64,000 nucleotides of DNA from an uncultured Pseudomonadota bacterium (GTDB taxonomy: Bacteria > Pseudomonadota > Gammaproteobacteria > Steroidobacterales > Steroidobacteraceae), in the NCBI GenBank assembly GCA_946479515.1, contig CAMLGF010000016.1:5236-69235 (forward strand), read 5' to 3'. Of this stretch, positions 53,463-61,648 are shown piece after piece. The notes beneath the pieces were generated by a model. It saw only the letters and a program-made list of their open reading frames with translations. It was not told the origin of the DNA and did not search any database. Position numbers and translations under genes: made by a program. How positions within the stretch are numbered: position 1 is the first letter of the stretch; each line of letters starts with the position of its first letter.

Positions 53463-54551
53463 ATGAGTCTCGGAAAGCTCGCCTGCATCGGAATTCTGTC
53501 CGCCGGCCTCGCGGCTTGCGGCGGTAGTTCGTCGAATCCGCCGCCGGCATCGCCGCCGCCGGCGGATCCCTTCGCCGCGGTCGACAGCGCCGCCAACGCG
53601 GTCTTCACGGCCCAGGGCCTCACCGGCATGGGCGTGGCCGTCTACGATGCGCAGGGCGTGAAGCGCTTCGAAAAGATGTACGGAACCTTTGCGCCGGACC
53701 AGCGTGTGGCGATCGCGTCGGCATCCAAGATGGTGTCCGGCCTGACGATACTGCGGCTGGTCGAGCAGGGATTCCTCTCGCTCGATTCGACGACCGGCGC
53801 CGTGCTCGGCTGGACCGGCCCGCAGGCCACCATCACGCTGCGCCAGTTGCTGTCGTTCACCTCGGGACTGCCGCCCGATGCCGACTGCGCCTACCAGCAG
53901 CTGGTCACGCTCGCCGACTGCGTGGCGACGATCTCCGGCATGACCCTGGTTGCGACGCCCGGAACGCGGTTCGACTACGGCAGCACGCATCTGCACGTCG
54001 CGGCTCGCATGGCCGAGGTGGCCACGGGCGAACCCTGGGCCGCGATCTTCGCGGCGCAGCTCAAGACGCCTCTCGGGCTCGGCGCCGACGCGCTCTATTA
54101 CTCCGCGCCGCGCCAGGCGCTGGGCACTTCGAATCCGCTCATCGCGGGTGGCTTGCGCGCCACCATGAACGAGTACGCGCGCGTGCTGCAGCTGGAATTC
54201 GCTCGCGGCGTGTTCGCCGGCAACCGCCTGCTGGCCGAGGCGCTGTTCGTCGCGCAGGCCACCGAGCCCTTTCCGGACGCAGTGATCGGCAATTCACCGG
54301 TGCAGTCGCTCGGCCTCGAGTTTCACTACGGGCTGACCGCCTGGCTGGAATGTCCCCCGCCCGCCGTCGACTGCGCCGTGATCTCCTCTCCCGGCGCGTT
54401 CGGCTTCACACCCTGGGTAGACCGGGACGGCGGCTACTACGCCATGATCGCGATGGAAGTCGATCGCTCGCAGATGGGCGTGGTGAACTTCTCGGTGCAA
54501 CTCGCGCAGCAGCTCAAACCGCTGATCCGCGTGGCACTGCAGGCGCCGTGA
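53463..54551 (+). CDS. Beta-lactamase-fold serine hydrolase lipoprotein
   Basis: A 362-residue lipoprotein with lipobox LAAC (Cys 19) followed by a Gly/Ser/Pro spacer. The penicillin-binding fold has the SxxK nucleophile in VAIASASKMVSG, the YxN-like motif as FDYGSTH (Tyr-Gly-Ser), and a GAFGFTPWVDRDGGYYAMI segment corresponding to the third motif (H/KxG). Class-C-like esterases, D-peptidases and EstB relatives share this pattern. The function could be an esterase or peptidase; beta-lactam resistance is not implied. It follows the operon by 23 bp and may be its sixth gene, or independent. Confidence 0.87.
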   Translation: MSLGKLACIGILSAGLAACGGSSSNPPPASPPPADPFAAVDSAANAVFTAQGLTGMGVAVYDAQGVKRFEKMYGTFAPDQRVAIASASKMVSGLTILRLVEQGFLSLDSTTGAVLGWTGPQATITLRQLLSFTSGLPPDADCAYQQLVTLADCVATISGMTLVATPGTRFDYGSTHLHVAARMAEVATGEPWAAIFAAQLKTPLGLGADALYYSAPRQALGTSNPLIAGGLRATMNEYARVLQLEFARGVFAGNRLLAEALFVAQATEPFPDAVIGNSPVQSLGLEFHYGLTAWLECPPPAVDCAVISSPGAFGFTPWVDRDGGYYAMIAMEVDRSQMGVVNFSVQLAQQLKPLIRVALQAP

Positions 54552-54582
54552 ATGCAGGGCGTCGCGCGCCAGGCCCTGCGCG

Positions 54583-55620
54583 TCAATGAGCGGTGAAGGA
54601 AAGCCCCGCCACCGCGCCGCGCTCCATCTCCTTCCGGATCGCCTGGCCGAGCTCGAGCACGGCGGAGGCATAAAAAGTGGAACGGTTGTAGCGCGTGATC
54701 ACTTCGAAGTTGGTGAAGCCCGCGAAGAACTTCGAGGCCTTGCCCGGCGTCGGCAGCTCGAAAATCGAACACGGCCCGGCCGGCGGATCCGAGCCCGCGA
54801 ACACCACGCCCTTGCCCTGCACCTCGAGCACGTCGTGGACGCGTTCGAGTCCGCTGATCAGGTCCGGCTCGCTGCCCGGCAGCAGCCGCACCGGCGCTTT
54901 CGCCACCTCACCGGGAACCCAGCCGAATTCCCGGATGTAGTTGGCGACGCTGCCGATGGCGTCGACGGCGCTGCGCCGCAGGTCGATGACGCCGTCGCCG
55001 TCGAAGTCCACCGCGTACCTGCGGTAGCTGGATGGCATAAACTGCGGCAGCCCCACCGCGCCCGCATACGAACCCTTGATGGCCAGTGGATCGATGCCCT
55101 TGTCGCGCGCCAGCAGCAACAGTTCCTTCAACTCGTCGCGGAAGAAATCCTGGCGACGCGTGCCGTCGAAGGCGATCGTGGCCAGCGCATCCACCGCGCG
55201 GAACGAGCCCGTGTTCTGCCCGTAGCGCGTCTCGACCCCCAGGATGCCGAGAATCACTTCCGGCGGCACCCCGAACTCTTCCCGGGCGCGCCGCAGCTCC
55301 ACGGCATGCTCTGTCCAGAAATCCTTGCCCGCCGAAATGAGCTCGGGCGTGAGGAATTTCGCGCGGTAGTTCTCATAGGACCTGGCGGGAGACGGCGCCG
55401 AGCTCGGCGTCGGCGTAATCAGCCGCACCACCGTCGGCTGGTAGCGCACGGCGCCCAGCACGCGTTCGAGATCCGCGGTGTCGATGCCGTGCTCCTCGCT
55501 CATTACCTCGATGAACGAGCGCACGTCGGCGCGTTCGAGATAGCCCGAGGCCTGCGCCGACGCTGCCGCCAGCAGGCAGAGCGCCATCAACGATGCGATC
55601 GTCGTGACTACGGGTTTCAC
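54583..55620 (-). CDS. mltB: Membrane-bound lytic murein transglycosylase B-type
   Basis: A 345-residue periplasmic enzyme that cleaves the glycan strands of peptidoglycan, giving 1,6-anhydro-muropeptides. The catalytic Glu is in LGVETRYGQNTGSFRAVDAL (family GVETxYG), and GSYAGAVGLPQFMPSSYRRYAVDFDGDGVIDL is the second MltB signature. The signal peptide (SLMALCLLAAASAQA) has no lipobox Cys in the usual place, so the enzyme is probably soluble (SltB-like). GTG 55620 is used as start; a TTG 33 bp upstream is possible. It is convergent with the serine-hydrolase gene. Confidence 0.9.
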   Translation of the reverse strand: MKPVVTTIASLMALCLLAAASAQASGYLERADVRSFIEVMSEEHGIDTADLERVLGAVRYQPTVVRLITPTPSSAPSPARSYENYRAKFLTPELISAGKDFWTEHAVELRRAREEFGVPPEVILGILGVETRYGQNTGSFRAVDALATIAFDGTRRQDFFRDELKELLLLARDKGIDPLAIKGSYAGAVGLPQFMPSSYRRYAVDFDGDGVIDLRRSAVDAIGSVANYIREFGWVPGEVAKAPVRLLPGSEPDLISGLERVHDVLEVQGKGVVFAGSDPPAGPCSIFELPTPGKASKFFAGFTNFEVITRYNRSTFYASAVLELGQAIRKEMERGAVAGLSFTAH

Positions 55621-55677
55621 TGAGCGCGCTCGGAATTGCCGCGGGAGACGCAAAGTTAAGCCGCGGCGCGTGGCGAG

Positions 55678-55923
55678 TCAGTGATCGTTTTCACATGATG
55701 CGCGCGCCGGCCGTGAGCCGCGCCCTGCGCGCTTGCCCGCATAGCTCCGCGCGGCCAACTCCAGGCCCACGAAATCCGAGCGCGCGAGGGCCGCAACCGA
55801 AACCTCATCCAGCCCCCATTCCGCTGCGACGGCGCGGGGCCGGCGAACGAAGCGCTCGCGAAAATCCGCGTCGGTGAACAAGCGCGCCAGCAGCGCTTCG
55901 CAGGCCTCATCCTGATCACGCAT
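55678..55923 (-). CDS. Small protein of the MNIO cluster (partner or precursor)
   Basis: An 81-residue protein whose start overlaps the end of the MNIO gene by 8 bp. Residues ALLARLFTDADFRERFVRRPRAVAAEWGLDEVSVAALA resemble the small leader-like or DUF2063-like helical proteins that accompany MNIO enzymes (LFTDxxFRxxFLxxP... pattern). Two cysteines are present, one near the N-terminus (DEACEALL) and one five residues before the end (ASCENDH). It is either a binding partner presenting the substrate or itself a ribosomal-peptide precursor with a modified C-terminal Cys. I cannot choose between them. Confidence 0.65.
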   Translation of the reverse strand: MRDQDEACEALLARLFTDADFRERFVRRPRAVAAEWGLDEVSVAALARSDFVGLELAARSYAGKRAGRGSRPARASCENDH

Positions 55924-56794
55924 GGCGGCGCACCTGCGGTTCCGCGCGCGGCCTGACCGTCCGCAGGGCGGCGCGCGCGGCGTCCAGCTCGGCGAGCAGC
56001 ACGTCCACCGACGGGTAATTGCCATCGCGTTCGAGAATCACATCGAAGGGGCGCGGAGCCTGCGCCGACAGAGCGCCCAGCAATTCGAACACGGCTGCCG
56101 GCGGCGAGTGGACGTGGTCATCGAGCAGCCGCCGCTCGCCGGTGCTCGACTCGATCCACTTGCCCCCGGAGAGGTGCACACATTGCACCGATGCCAGCGG
56201 AAACTCGCTCAGGTCCGCGAGAGCATCGCGACGGGCATTGGCCGCGTTGGCATACAGGTTGTGCAGGTCCAGCAACAACGGTGCGCCGCTGGCGTGCAGG
56301 ATGTGGCGGGTCCACGTGGCCTCGCTGCAGGTGGACGTGGGCGGCTCGAACAGCGTCGCGATGTTTTCGAGCCGGGGCAGCGAGCCGGTGACTGCACGAG
56401 CGCGCTCGAGATTGCGGACGCATTGCTCCACGGTGCGCGCCGTGCGCGGTGGCATGGCGAGGTGCCCGATCTCGATGCCCCCTGCGCGCACGAAGGCCAG
56501 GTGCTCGGACCAGCACTCCGGACGTACGTGCTCGATGAGCCGCGCCATGCTGTCGAGGCGGCGTTCATCGACGGGCGAAGCCGAGGCGAGACCCATGCCC
56601 ACGCCGTGCAGGTGCACGGGCACTTCCCGCGCGAGGCCACGCAGCGCGTCCCGCTCGCGGCGGGACGCATGAAAGTAGTTGTCAGCGATCACTTCGACGA
56701 GGTCAATGCGGTCGAGATGCAGGAGAATCGCGGCCGCCAGCTCTGGTCGCCAGCCCATGCCGACGCGCGAGCTGCCCTCAGCTGCCACAACCAC
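55916..56794 (-). CDS. MNIO (DUF692) multinuclear non-haem iron oxidase
   Basis: A 292-residue TIM-barrel enzyme of the MbnB/TglH/DUF692 group. Likely metal ligands appear in family order: HLHGVGMGL (His 61, His 63), SEHLAF (Glu 97, His 98), RLENI (Glu 143), LLLDLHNLYANA (Asp 176, His 178, Asn 179), HLSGG (His 207), DDHVH (Asp 226, His 227) and ILERDGNYP (Glu 255). Known members oxidise cysteines in peptides to thio-oxazoles, oxazolone/thioamide or excise the beta-carbon. The start is GTG 56794, 5 nt after AGGAGG; this site lies inside the Cys/Gly-tail codons of the upstream gene. Confidence 0.9.
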   Translation of the reverse strand: MVVAAEGSSRVGMGWRPELAAAILLHLDRIDLVEVIADNYFHASRRERDALRGLAREVPVHLHGVGMGLASASPVDERRLDSMARLIEHVRPECWSEHLAFVRAGGIEIGHLAMPPRTARTVEQCVRNLERARAVTGSLPRLENIATLFEPPTSTCSEATWTRHILHASGAPLLLDLHNLYANAANARRDALADLSEFPLASVQCVHLSGGKWIESSTGERRLLDDHVHSPPAAVFELLGALSAQAPRPFDVILERDGNYPSVDVLLAELDAARAALRTVRPRAEPQVRRHA

Positions 56795-57656
56795 CGCAAC
56801 CTCCTCCGCAGCCGCCGCCGCCGCAGCTCGAACCGCAGGCCGACGAGCAGGCCAGGTTTTCTCTCAATTTCTGTTTGCTGATCCTGGCGGCAGAGGGATA
56901 GACCACACGCGGCAGCGCCGCGAGCCCAAAGGTCGCTGCCACCAGCACGGCCTCATTGGTGGCGCCGGTGGCGGACATTCTGCCCACGCGGTCCTTCAGG
57001 CGTGCAAACAAGGTCTGCTGATCGTGCAATGCCCGCCGGCCCTCGCTCGTGCGAGGCAAGCGATAAATGGCGTACGCGGCCGCCAACGCGGCGAGCGTGA
57101 GCATGACCAGGAACGCGATGTTCGTGTGTCCCCGCTGCACGGCAATGACGATCTTCGTGACGGACAGCGCCGCCAGCGAGCCCGCGATCAACACAAGCGC
57201 CGGACGGCGCCGGACATACTCGGCATCGTCGGCCATCAGGCCCTCGGTACGCAGAGGAGCGGTGTATTCCTCGGCAGCCAATCTGAGCAGTGGGTCCTGC
57301 AGCAGGTCCTTCATGGTGAGCCGCGCGGAGCACTGCCTCAGTAGCGTCACTTCGAGCGGATGGGTCACGGCCTCAGGCGACGTGAGTCCGGTGGTGATGA
57401 AGTACTCGCCGACCCGGGTCAGCAGTTTGCGCTCGTGGAGCGCGAACAACAGGGTATGCAGCAGCTCGCGCTGCCCGCCACGCAAGTAGGAGACCAGGTA
57501 GGGGTCGCGAAGAAGGCGCCGCGCCATTGGCGATGCATCCCGCTGCGGACCCTGCAAGATGCCCAGAACGACCAGCAGGAGCAGCAGCAATGCCGCCAGA
57601 CTCGCGATTAGATAGAGCACCAGGAAGGCTGGGCCAGGCAGGTCGAAAGGATTCAT
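56778..57656 (-). CDS. TIGR04222-like membrane protein with six-Cys Gly/Cys tail
   Basis: A 292-residue inner-membrane protein. Hydrophobic helices lie at about residues 9-32 (FLVLYLIASLAALLLLLLVV) and in two segments near 155-200. The soluble loop between them (MARRLLRDPYLVSYLRGGQRELLHTLLFALHERKLL) is the core of the TIGR04222 domain, a family of unknown function usually followed by low-complexity sequence. The last 23 residues have the spacing C-x3-C-x3-C-x4-C-x3-C-x2-C in Gly/Ser. Cysteine-rich tails beside an MNIO enzyme suggest these are the oxidation targets. The stop overlaps the enzyme gene by 17 bp. ATG 57656 was preferred over GTG 57665. Confidence 0.85.
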   Translation of the reverse strand: MNPFDLPGPAFLVLYLIASLAALLLLLLVVLGILQGPQRDASPMARRLLRDPYLVSYLRGGQRELLHTLLFALHERKLLTRVGEYFITTGLTSPEAVTHPLEVTLLRQCSARLTMKDLLQDPLLRLAAEEYTAPLRTEGLMADDAEYVRRRPALVLIAGSLAALSVTKIVIAVQRGHTNIAFLVMLTLAALAAAYAIYRLPRTSEGRRALHDQQTLFARLKDRVGRMSATGATNEAVLVAATFGLAALPRVVYPSAARISKQKLRENLACSSACGSSCGGGGCGGGCGGCGS

Positions 57657-57666
57657 CGCAGCCACC

Positions 57667-58398
57667 CTACTTCGTCGCCCGCGGCGCGATGGCGCGCGCG
57701 AAGTCGATGAGCTGCGCGAGCAGCCGCAACGAATCGGCGGTGACGGGCTGGCCCTGGTCGCGAATCTGCTGGCTGCGCTCGATCAATGCCACCGCACCGT
57801 GGTGCGACGCCAGCTCCAGCAGCGCGTCTTTCGGTGTGGTCGCCGGCTGACCTGCCAGCTCTCGCAGCGCCACCGCCGACGCGCGCAGCGGACCCACGGC
57901 CTCGGCGAGAACACGCGTGCGGGCATGATCGTTGTGCAGCAGCAGCGACTGCCGCAGGCGCAGCGAGAGGTTGAGCAGCACTTGCGCGACGCGGCGACTC
58001 AGCGCCTCCTTGCTGATGGAAAGCGAAGCAAACGGGTCCGCGCCATGCAGCACACGCCGGCGGTGCAGGATGTCGAAGTACTTGACCGCGAAGGCTTCCG
58101 TCGCCGCCAGAAGCTCGTCTTCGAGCAGCACCAGGGGCTTGAGGTCGATGGCCGCCGCCAGCGCCTGTGCGCGCGCGCGCCAGTCTTCGACCTGCGCCAG
58201 ATCGATGTGCGTGAACACCATGAGCAAGTTCACGTCCGAGGTCGCCCGCAAGCGCCCTTCCGCGGCGGAGCCGAACAACACGATGGACTTGAGTGAGGCG
58301 CCGAAGGCGTCTATCGACAGCTGCGCGAACTCCGCCAGCGCAGCGGCGATGTCGGCCGGAAGATCGCTTGCCCAGAGTTCCCGACGCGTCGCAGCCAT
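57667..58398 (-). CDS. Nucleotidyltransferase-fold protein with altered active site
   Basis: A 243-residue protein. The N-terminal polymerase-beta-like fold shows IVLFGSAAEGRLRATSDVNLLMVF (residues about 39-62). The GS motif is normal, but the paired catalytic acids (SDxD) read SDVN, so one Asp is Asn, and activity may be reduced or lost. The C-terminal half is helical (LSRRVAQVLLNLSLRLRQSLLL), like substrate-binding HEPN-type helices. It ends 10 bp before the TIGR04222 start and is the first gene of the MNIO cluster, which suggests a regulatory or modifying part. Confidence 0.82.
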   Translation of the reverse strand: MAATRRELWASDLPADIAAALAEFAQLSIDAFGASLKSIVLFGSAAEGRLRATSDVNLLMVFTHIDLAQVEDWRARAQALAAAIDLKPLVLLEDELLAATEAFAVKYFDILHRRRVLHGADPFASLSISKEALSRRVAQVLLNLSLRLRQSLLLHNDHARTRVLAEAVGPLRASAVALRELAGQPATTPKDALLELASHHGAVALIERSQQIRDQGQPVTADSLRLLAQLIDFARAIAPRATK

Positions 58399-58461
58399 TG
58401 GCCCTCCCAGGTTTGGCGGCGAGGATTATGGCTTGGCGCCGGTTATATTGCAGTTAGACCG

Positions 58462-59247
58462 CTATTCACCGTAGCGCGCCACGTGCCGCTGGTACGCCAG
58501 CAGATGTCGCAAGGCCTCGCGCGGCCGGTTGGCCTTCTCATGCAGGCGCGCCAGGTTGAAATGCGCGTCGCAGAGCAGCGGGTCCTGCGCCAGCGCGTCG
58601 CGATAGGCCGCCATGGCCTCCTCTTCGCGCTGCAGGTCCTCGAGCAGGATGGCGAGGTTGAACGACAGCAATGCACTCGAAGACTTGGCCTGTCGATACA
58701 GGCGCTCCGCGGCCTGCAGCTGCCCATCGAGATGCAGCAGGCGGCCGAGATTGATGCGCGCTTCCAGGTGATCTTCCTGAGCGTTGAGCGCCGCGAGATA
58801 AGCCGCGCGCGCGGCGGCCACGTCGGTGTCCTCGAGCTCGTGGCCACGCTGGTAGTGCTCGTTCGCGAGCGCCGCCGCCGGCGGTTCCCGCTCCTGCCGG
58901 AGCGCCGCCACCTGCCCGGCCGCGGGCTTCGGCTGCAGCGGCAATGCGTATTGTCCCGAGGCCTCCCATTCGCTCGCGCCCTCGCGCACGGCGAGATCCC
59001 TGCCGGTCGCGGCCAGCGTCACGGAAATGCGTCCCTCCGGCAGCGCGCGCCGGATCTGCTCCAGCGCGGCCAGTATCCGGGCCGGGGATATCTTCGCCGC
59101 CTTGAGCGCGCCCGCGACGCGCAGCACCAGCAGGTCCTGAAACGAGTACCGGCCCGTGCCGATGAATCCGGCCTGGCTCAGCTTCCTGATGAGCGCTGGT
59201 GGGAGCCCGAACAGTCTGCGCAAATCTGCCGGCGAGTACTCCTGCAT
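58462..59247 (-). CDS. MerR-type HTH protein with TPR domain
   Basis: A 261-residue fusion. The first 75 residues (SPADLRRLFGLPPALIRKLSQAGFIGTGRYSFQDLLVLRVAGAL) are a MerR winged helix, and residues about 140-255 are TPR repeats (AARAAYLAALNAQEDHLEARINLGRLLHLDG, then AMAAYRDALAQDPLLCDAHFNLARLHEKANRPREAL). TPRs replace the usual effector domain, so the regulator probably senses a protein or peptide. It starts 6 bp after the stop of Ku on the same strand and is likely co-transcribed with it. A short GAGGTG site precedes the ATG. Confidence 0.85.
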   Translation of the reverse strand: MQEYSPADLRRLFGLPPALIRKLSQAGFIGTGRYSFQDLLVLRVAGALKAAKISPARILAALEQIRRALPEGRISVTLAATGRDLAVREGASEWEASGQYALPLQPKPAAGQVAALRQEREPPAAALANEHYQRGHELEDTDVAAARAAYLAALNAQEDHLEARINLGRLLHLDGQLQAAERLYRQAKSSSALLSFNLAILLEDLQREEEAMAAYRDALAQDPLLCDAHFNLARLHEKANRPREALRHLLAYQRHVARYGE

Positions 59248-59253
59248 TTCACC

Positions 59254-60132
59254 TCAACGCCGCGAGGATCGTCGCGCCGAGGCAGCTGCTCCCGGCGCGG
59301 GCGCCTTCTTGGGCGCCTTGCGCTCTTTCGCCCCGGCCCTGCCGCCGCGGGTATTCAAGCTCGCCTTCAGGATTTCCATGAGATCGACCACGTTGCTGCC
59401 GCGCTCGGTGGCAACCGGCGGCTCCGCGAAGGTGACTTCCTTGCCCTCGACCTTGCGCTGGATCGCGGCCTCGACCCGCGCGCGATGCTCGTCCACGTAC
59501 TCGTTCGGATCGAAACGCCTGGCCGCGAGCTGCTCGATGAGCTGATTGGCGAGCTTCAGCTCCGCATCCGACACCGGCGCCGCCTCCACGCCCAGGTCCT
59601 TGATCGAACGCACCTCCGCCTTGAAGTGCAGCTGATGCATGGCGAGGCCGTCGTCCATGGGGCGCAGGATGACGATGTGCTCCTTGCCGCGGGAAATCCA
59701 TCTGCCTACCGCGCATTGCTTCGCCTTGTCGAGCGCGGTGGCGAGCAGCGAGTAGGGTTTCGCGCCGCCCTTGTCGGGCGCCAGGTAGTAAGTGCCGTCG
59801 AAGTACACCGGGTCCACCGACTCCAGCGGCACGAACTGCGTGATATCGATGGTGTGGGTCGTCGTGTCCTCGAGCGCCTTCAGCTCCTCGGGCGAGAACA
59901 TCACGTACTGGCCCTTGGCGAACTCGTAGCCCTTGGTCATCTCGGCGCGCTCCACCAGCTTGCCGTCGTTCACCGCGACGTACTGCTGCTTGACGCGCGA
60001 ACCGTCCTTCTGCCGCAGCAGATTGAACGAGAGGCGCTCGCTGGAGATCGTGGCCGAATAGAGCTTGACCGGGATCGCCACCAGGCCGAAGGAGATGGTG
60101 AGCGAGGCGATGGAGCGGGCATTGCTGGGCAT
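59254..60132 (-). CDS. ku: Ku protein of bacterial non-homologous end joining
   Basis: A 292-residue DNA-end-binding protein. The ring core is recognised by SIASLTISFGLVAIPVKLYSAT at the start, FNLLRQKDGSRVKQQYVAVNDGKLVERAEMTKGYEFAKGQYVMFSPEEL and RFDPNEYVDEHRARVEAAIQRKVEG at the end of the core. A Lys/Arg/Ala-rich tail (KERKAPKKAPAPGAAASA) provides extra DNA binding. Ku recruits LigD to double-strand breaks; no ligD is in the window. ATG 60132 was chosen because the conserved core begins directly after it. Confidence 0.93.
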   Translation of the reverse strand: MPSNARSIASLTISFGLVAIPVKLYSATISSERLSFNLLRQKDGSRVKQQYVAVNDGKLVERAEMTKGYEFAKGQYVMFSPEELKALEDTTTHTIDITQFVPLESVDPVYFDGTYYLAPDKGGAKPYSLLATALDKAKQCAVGRWISRGKEHIVILRPMDDGLAMHQLHFKAEVRSIKDLGVEAAPVSDAELKLANQLIEQLAARRFDPNEYVDEHRARVEAAIQRKVEGKEVTFAEPPVATERGSNVVDLMEILKASLNTRGGRAGAKERKAPKKAPAPGAAASARRSSRR

Positions 60133-60271
60133 GGAGCACAGATATGCCATCGCCGCGCGTGCATCAACCGGCCCGCGCAGCAAGCGCTGCAGGCCAAGCG
60201 GTGGAAAAGAACGGGTTCCTATCCGGTTTGTCAGACGGTGCCGATGAACATCCGGCCGGCACCGCTGAAAA

Positions 60272-61432
60272 TCAGTTCGCCGAGACGCCGGTCGGGGGCC
60301 GCGGTGTGGGACCGGCAGCCGCGGCGCCGACCTTGGCCGCGACATAGTCGCCTAGCTTCTTTCCGCTCGCGCAGAAGCCGCGGGTCACACCCGCGCCCGA
60401 ACACATTTCCTGCGTCCAGCGGGCATCGTTCAGGAAGGTGTAGTTGAGCTGCAGATTGGCGCCCGCGGTGCGGTTCAACGACCCCTTGAACGCCTCCATC
60501 TTCTTGTCGGAATCGAAACGCGTGGCGGTGGTCGTTCCCGAACAGTTGCGCGTGAGGCCCCACTCCATGCTGTTGCCCTTGGAGACGCTGTCCTGGATCG
60601 TCACGCTGTGCGAACCGTTGCCGTCGCTCGAGAAGCGGCCGTAGTCGCCACTGGCGGTGATCACGGACTGGCTGATGGTGCCGACGTTCGAGTGGCTCTG
60701 GTGAGTGTTGATCACCTGGCCGCCGATGTTCTCCGAAGAGCTGTTCGCTTCAGAGATCGCATCGACGAGGATCGCGCCCTTGATGCTGAAGCCCTCGGTG
60801 TCGTACATGTTGTAAGCCGCATGCGGCTCGAACTCGGTGCAGCTGGAACTGCCCTGCCCCCAACCACCGTCAGGCCGGAAGATCACGTTCTCCATCACGA
60901 CGTTCGACACCTGATAAGCGAGCGCGAGATAGCGGCCGCCGCGGCCGTAGAACGCCGAGTCGTAGATCTTGGTGTTCGCACCGATCAGCGCATTCACCGT
61001 GTTGCCGCAGGACGGCCCACCAACGAACGACATGCGGCGATACGTGTTCCCCGAGCCGAGGGTCTTCTGGTCACTCGACTTGACGATGATGCCGCGCATC
61101 TCGAAGCCGCCGTTGCCGGGATTGAAACCACCCGTGAAGGTCACTTTTCCATCGTTCTCCGCGGCGACGATCACGCCGCCTTTGATCGAGCCGACGGAAC
61201 CCGAGTACGTGCCATCGGCGATCAGCAAGGTGTCGCCGGAAGATAGAGAGGACATGCAGCCCGACACGCTCGAGCAACTGCCCGGCATGCGCACCGTCGC
61301 GGCCTCGGCCGTTCGGAAAGGAATTGCGCTCACCACGGCGGCGCCGATGGCAAATGGCAACCACCAGAGCTGGCGGCGCGCGGCCGCGTGGGTGTGAGAT
61401 CCGAGTTCAGCGTCGACGCGAAAACCAGCCAT
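60272..61432 (-). CDS. Exported right-handed beta-helix protein
   Basis: A 386-residue secreted protein. A signal peptide (about residues 21-45, WWLPFAIGAAVVSAIPF) is followed by GDTLLIADGTYSGSVGSIKGGVIVAAENDGKVTF, the usual opening of parallel beta-helix proteins, and many short repeats (IIVKSSDQKTLGSGNTYRRMSFVGG, SFVGG, NVVMENVIFRP, SIKGAILVDAIS). Ser, Asn and Thr are abundant and codon use is less GC-rich than in neighbours. The fold is shared by pectate lyases, alginate lyases and adhesins; I see no complete lyase active site. The start is ATG 61432, with GAGGT 7 nt upstream. Confidence 0.8.
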   Translation of the reverse strand: MAGFRVDAELGSHTHAAARRQLWWLPFAIGAAVVSAIPFRTAEAATVRMPGSCSSVSGCMSSLSSGDTLLIADGTYSGSVGSIKGGVIVAAENDGKVTFTGGFNPGNGGFEMRGIIVKSSDQKTLGSGNTYRRMSFVGGPSCGNTVNALIGANTKIYDSAFYGRGGRYLALAYQVSNVVMENVIFRPDGGWGQGSSSCTEFEPHAAYNMYDTEGFSIKGAILVDAISEANSSSENIGGQVINTHQSHSNVGTISQSVITASGDYGRFSSDGNGSHSVTIQDSVSKGNSMEWGLTRNCSGTTTATRFDSDKKMEAFKGSLNRTAGANLQLNYTFLNDARWTQEMCSGAGVTRGFCASGKKLGDYVAAKVGAAAAGPTPRPPTGVSAN

Positions 61433-61648
61433 TAGACATACCTCGATCTTGAGTCTGTGTGCTCTGCTGCAGTTGTACGGATACTGCTCCGCGTTCGCTG
61501 GGCCTGCCACTGTCTCGACGAGGCGACAGCGCAGTGAGCAATGTTTGCAACCAACAGGGGAATTAGTACCTCAACTGTGTACCAGTTCCGCCTGTGGCCG
61601 TAGGTGTTTGCCTAGCAGCCCCTTGATTAACGCCCTGGATTCGGGGAG

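Noticed and set aside
54554..54579. Possible terminator GCAGGGC...GCCCTGC between the serine hydrolase and mltB
   Set aside because: Only a 7-bp stem with a 12-nt loop and no T-run; too weak to list as a feature.
58483..60447. 654-codon open frame on the plus strand
   Set aside because: Antisense to MerR-TPR and Ku, which are clearly real.
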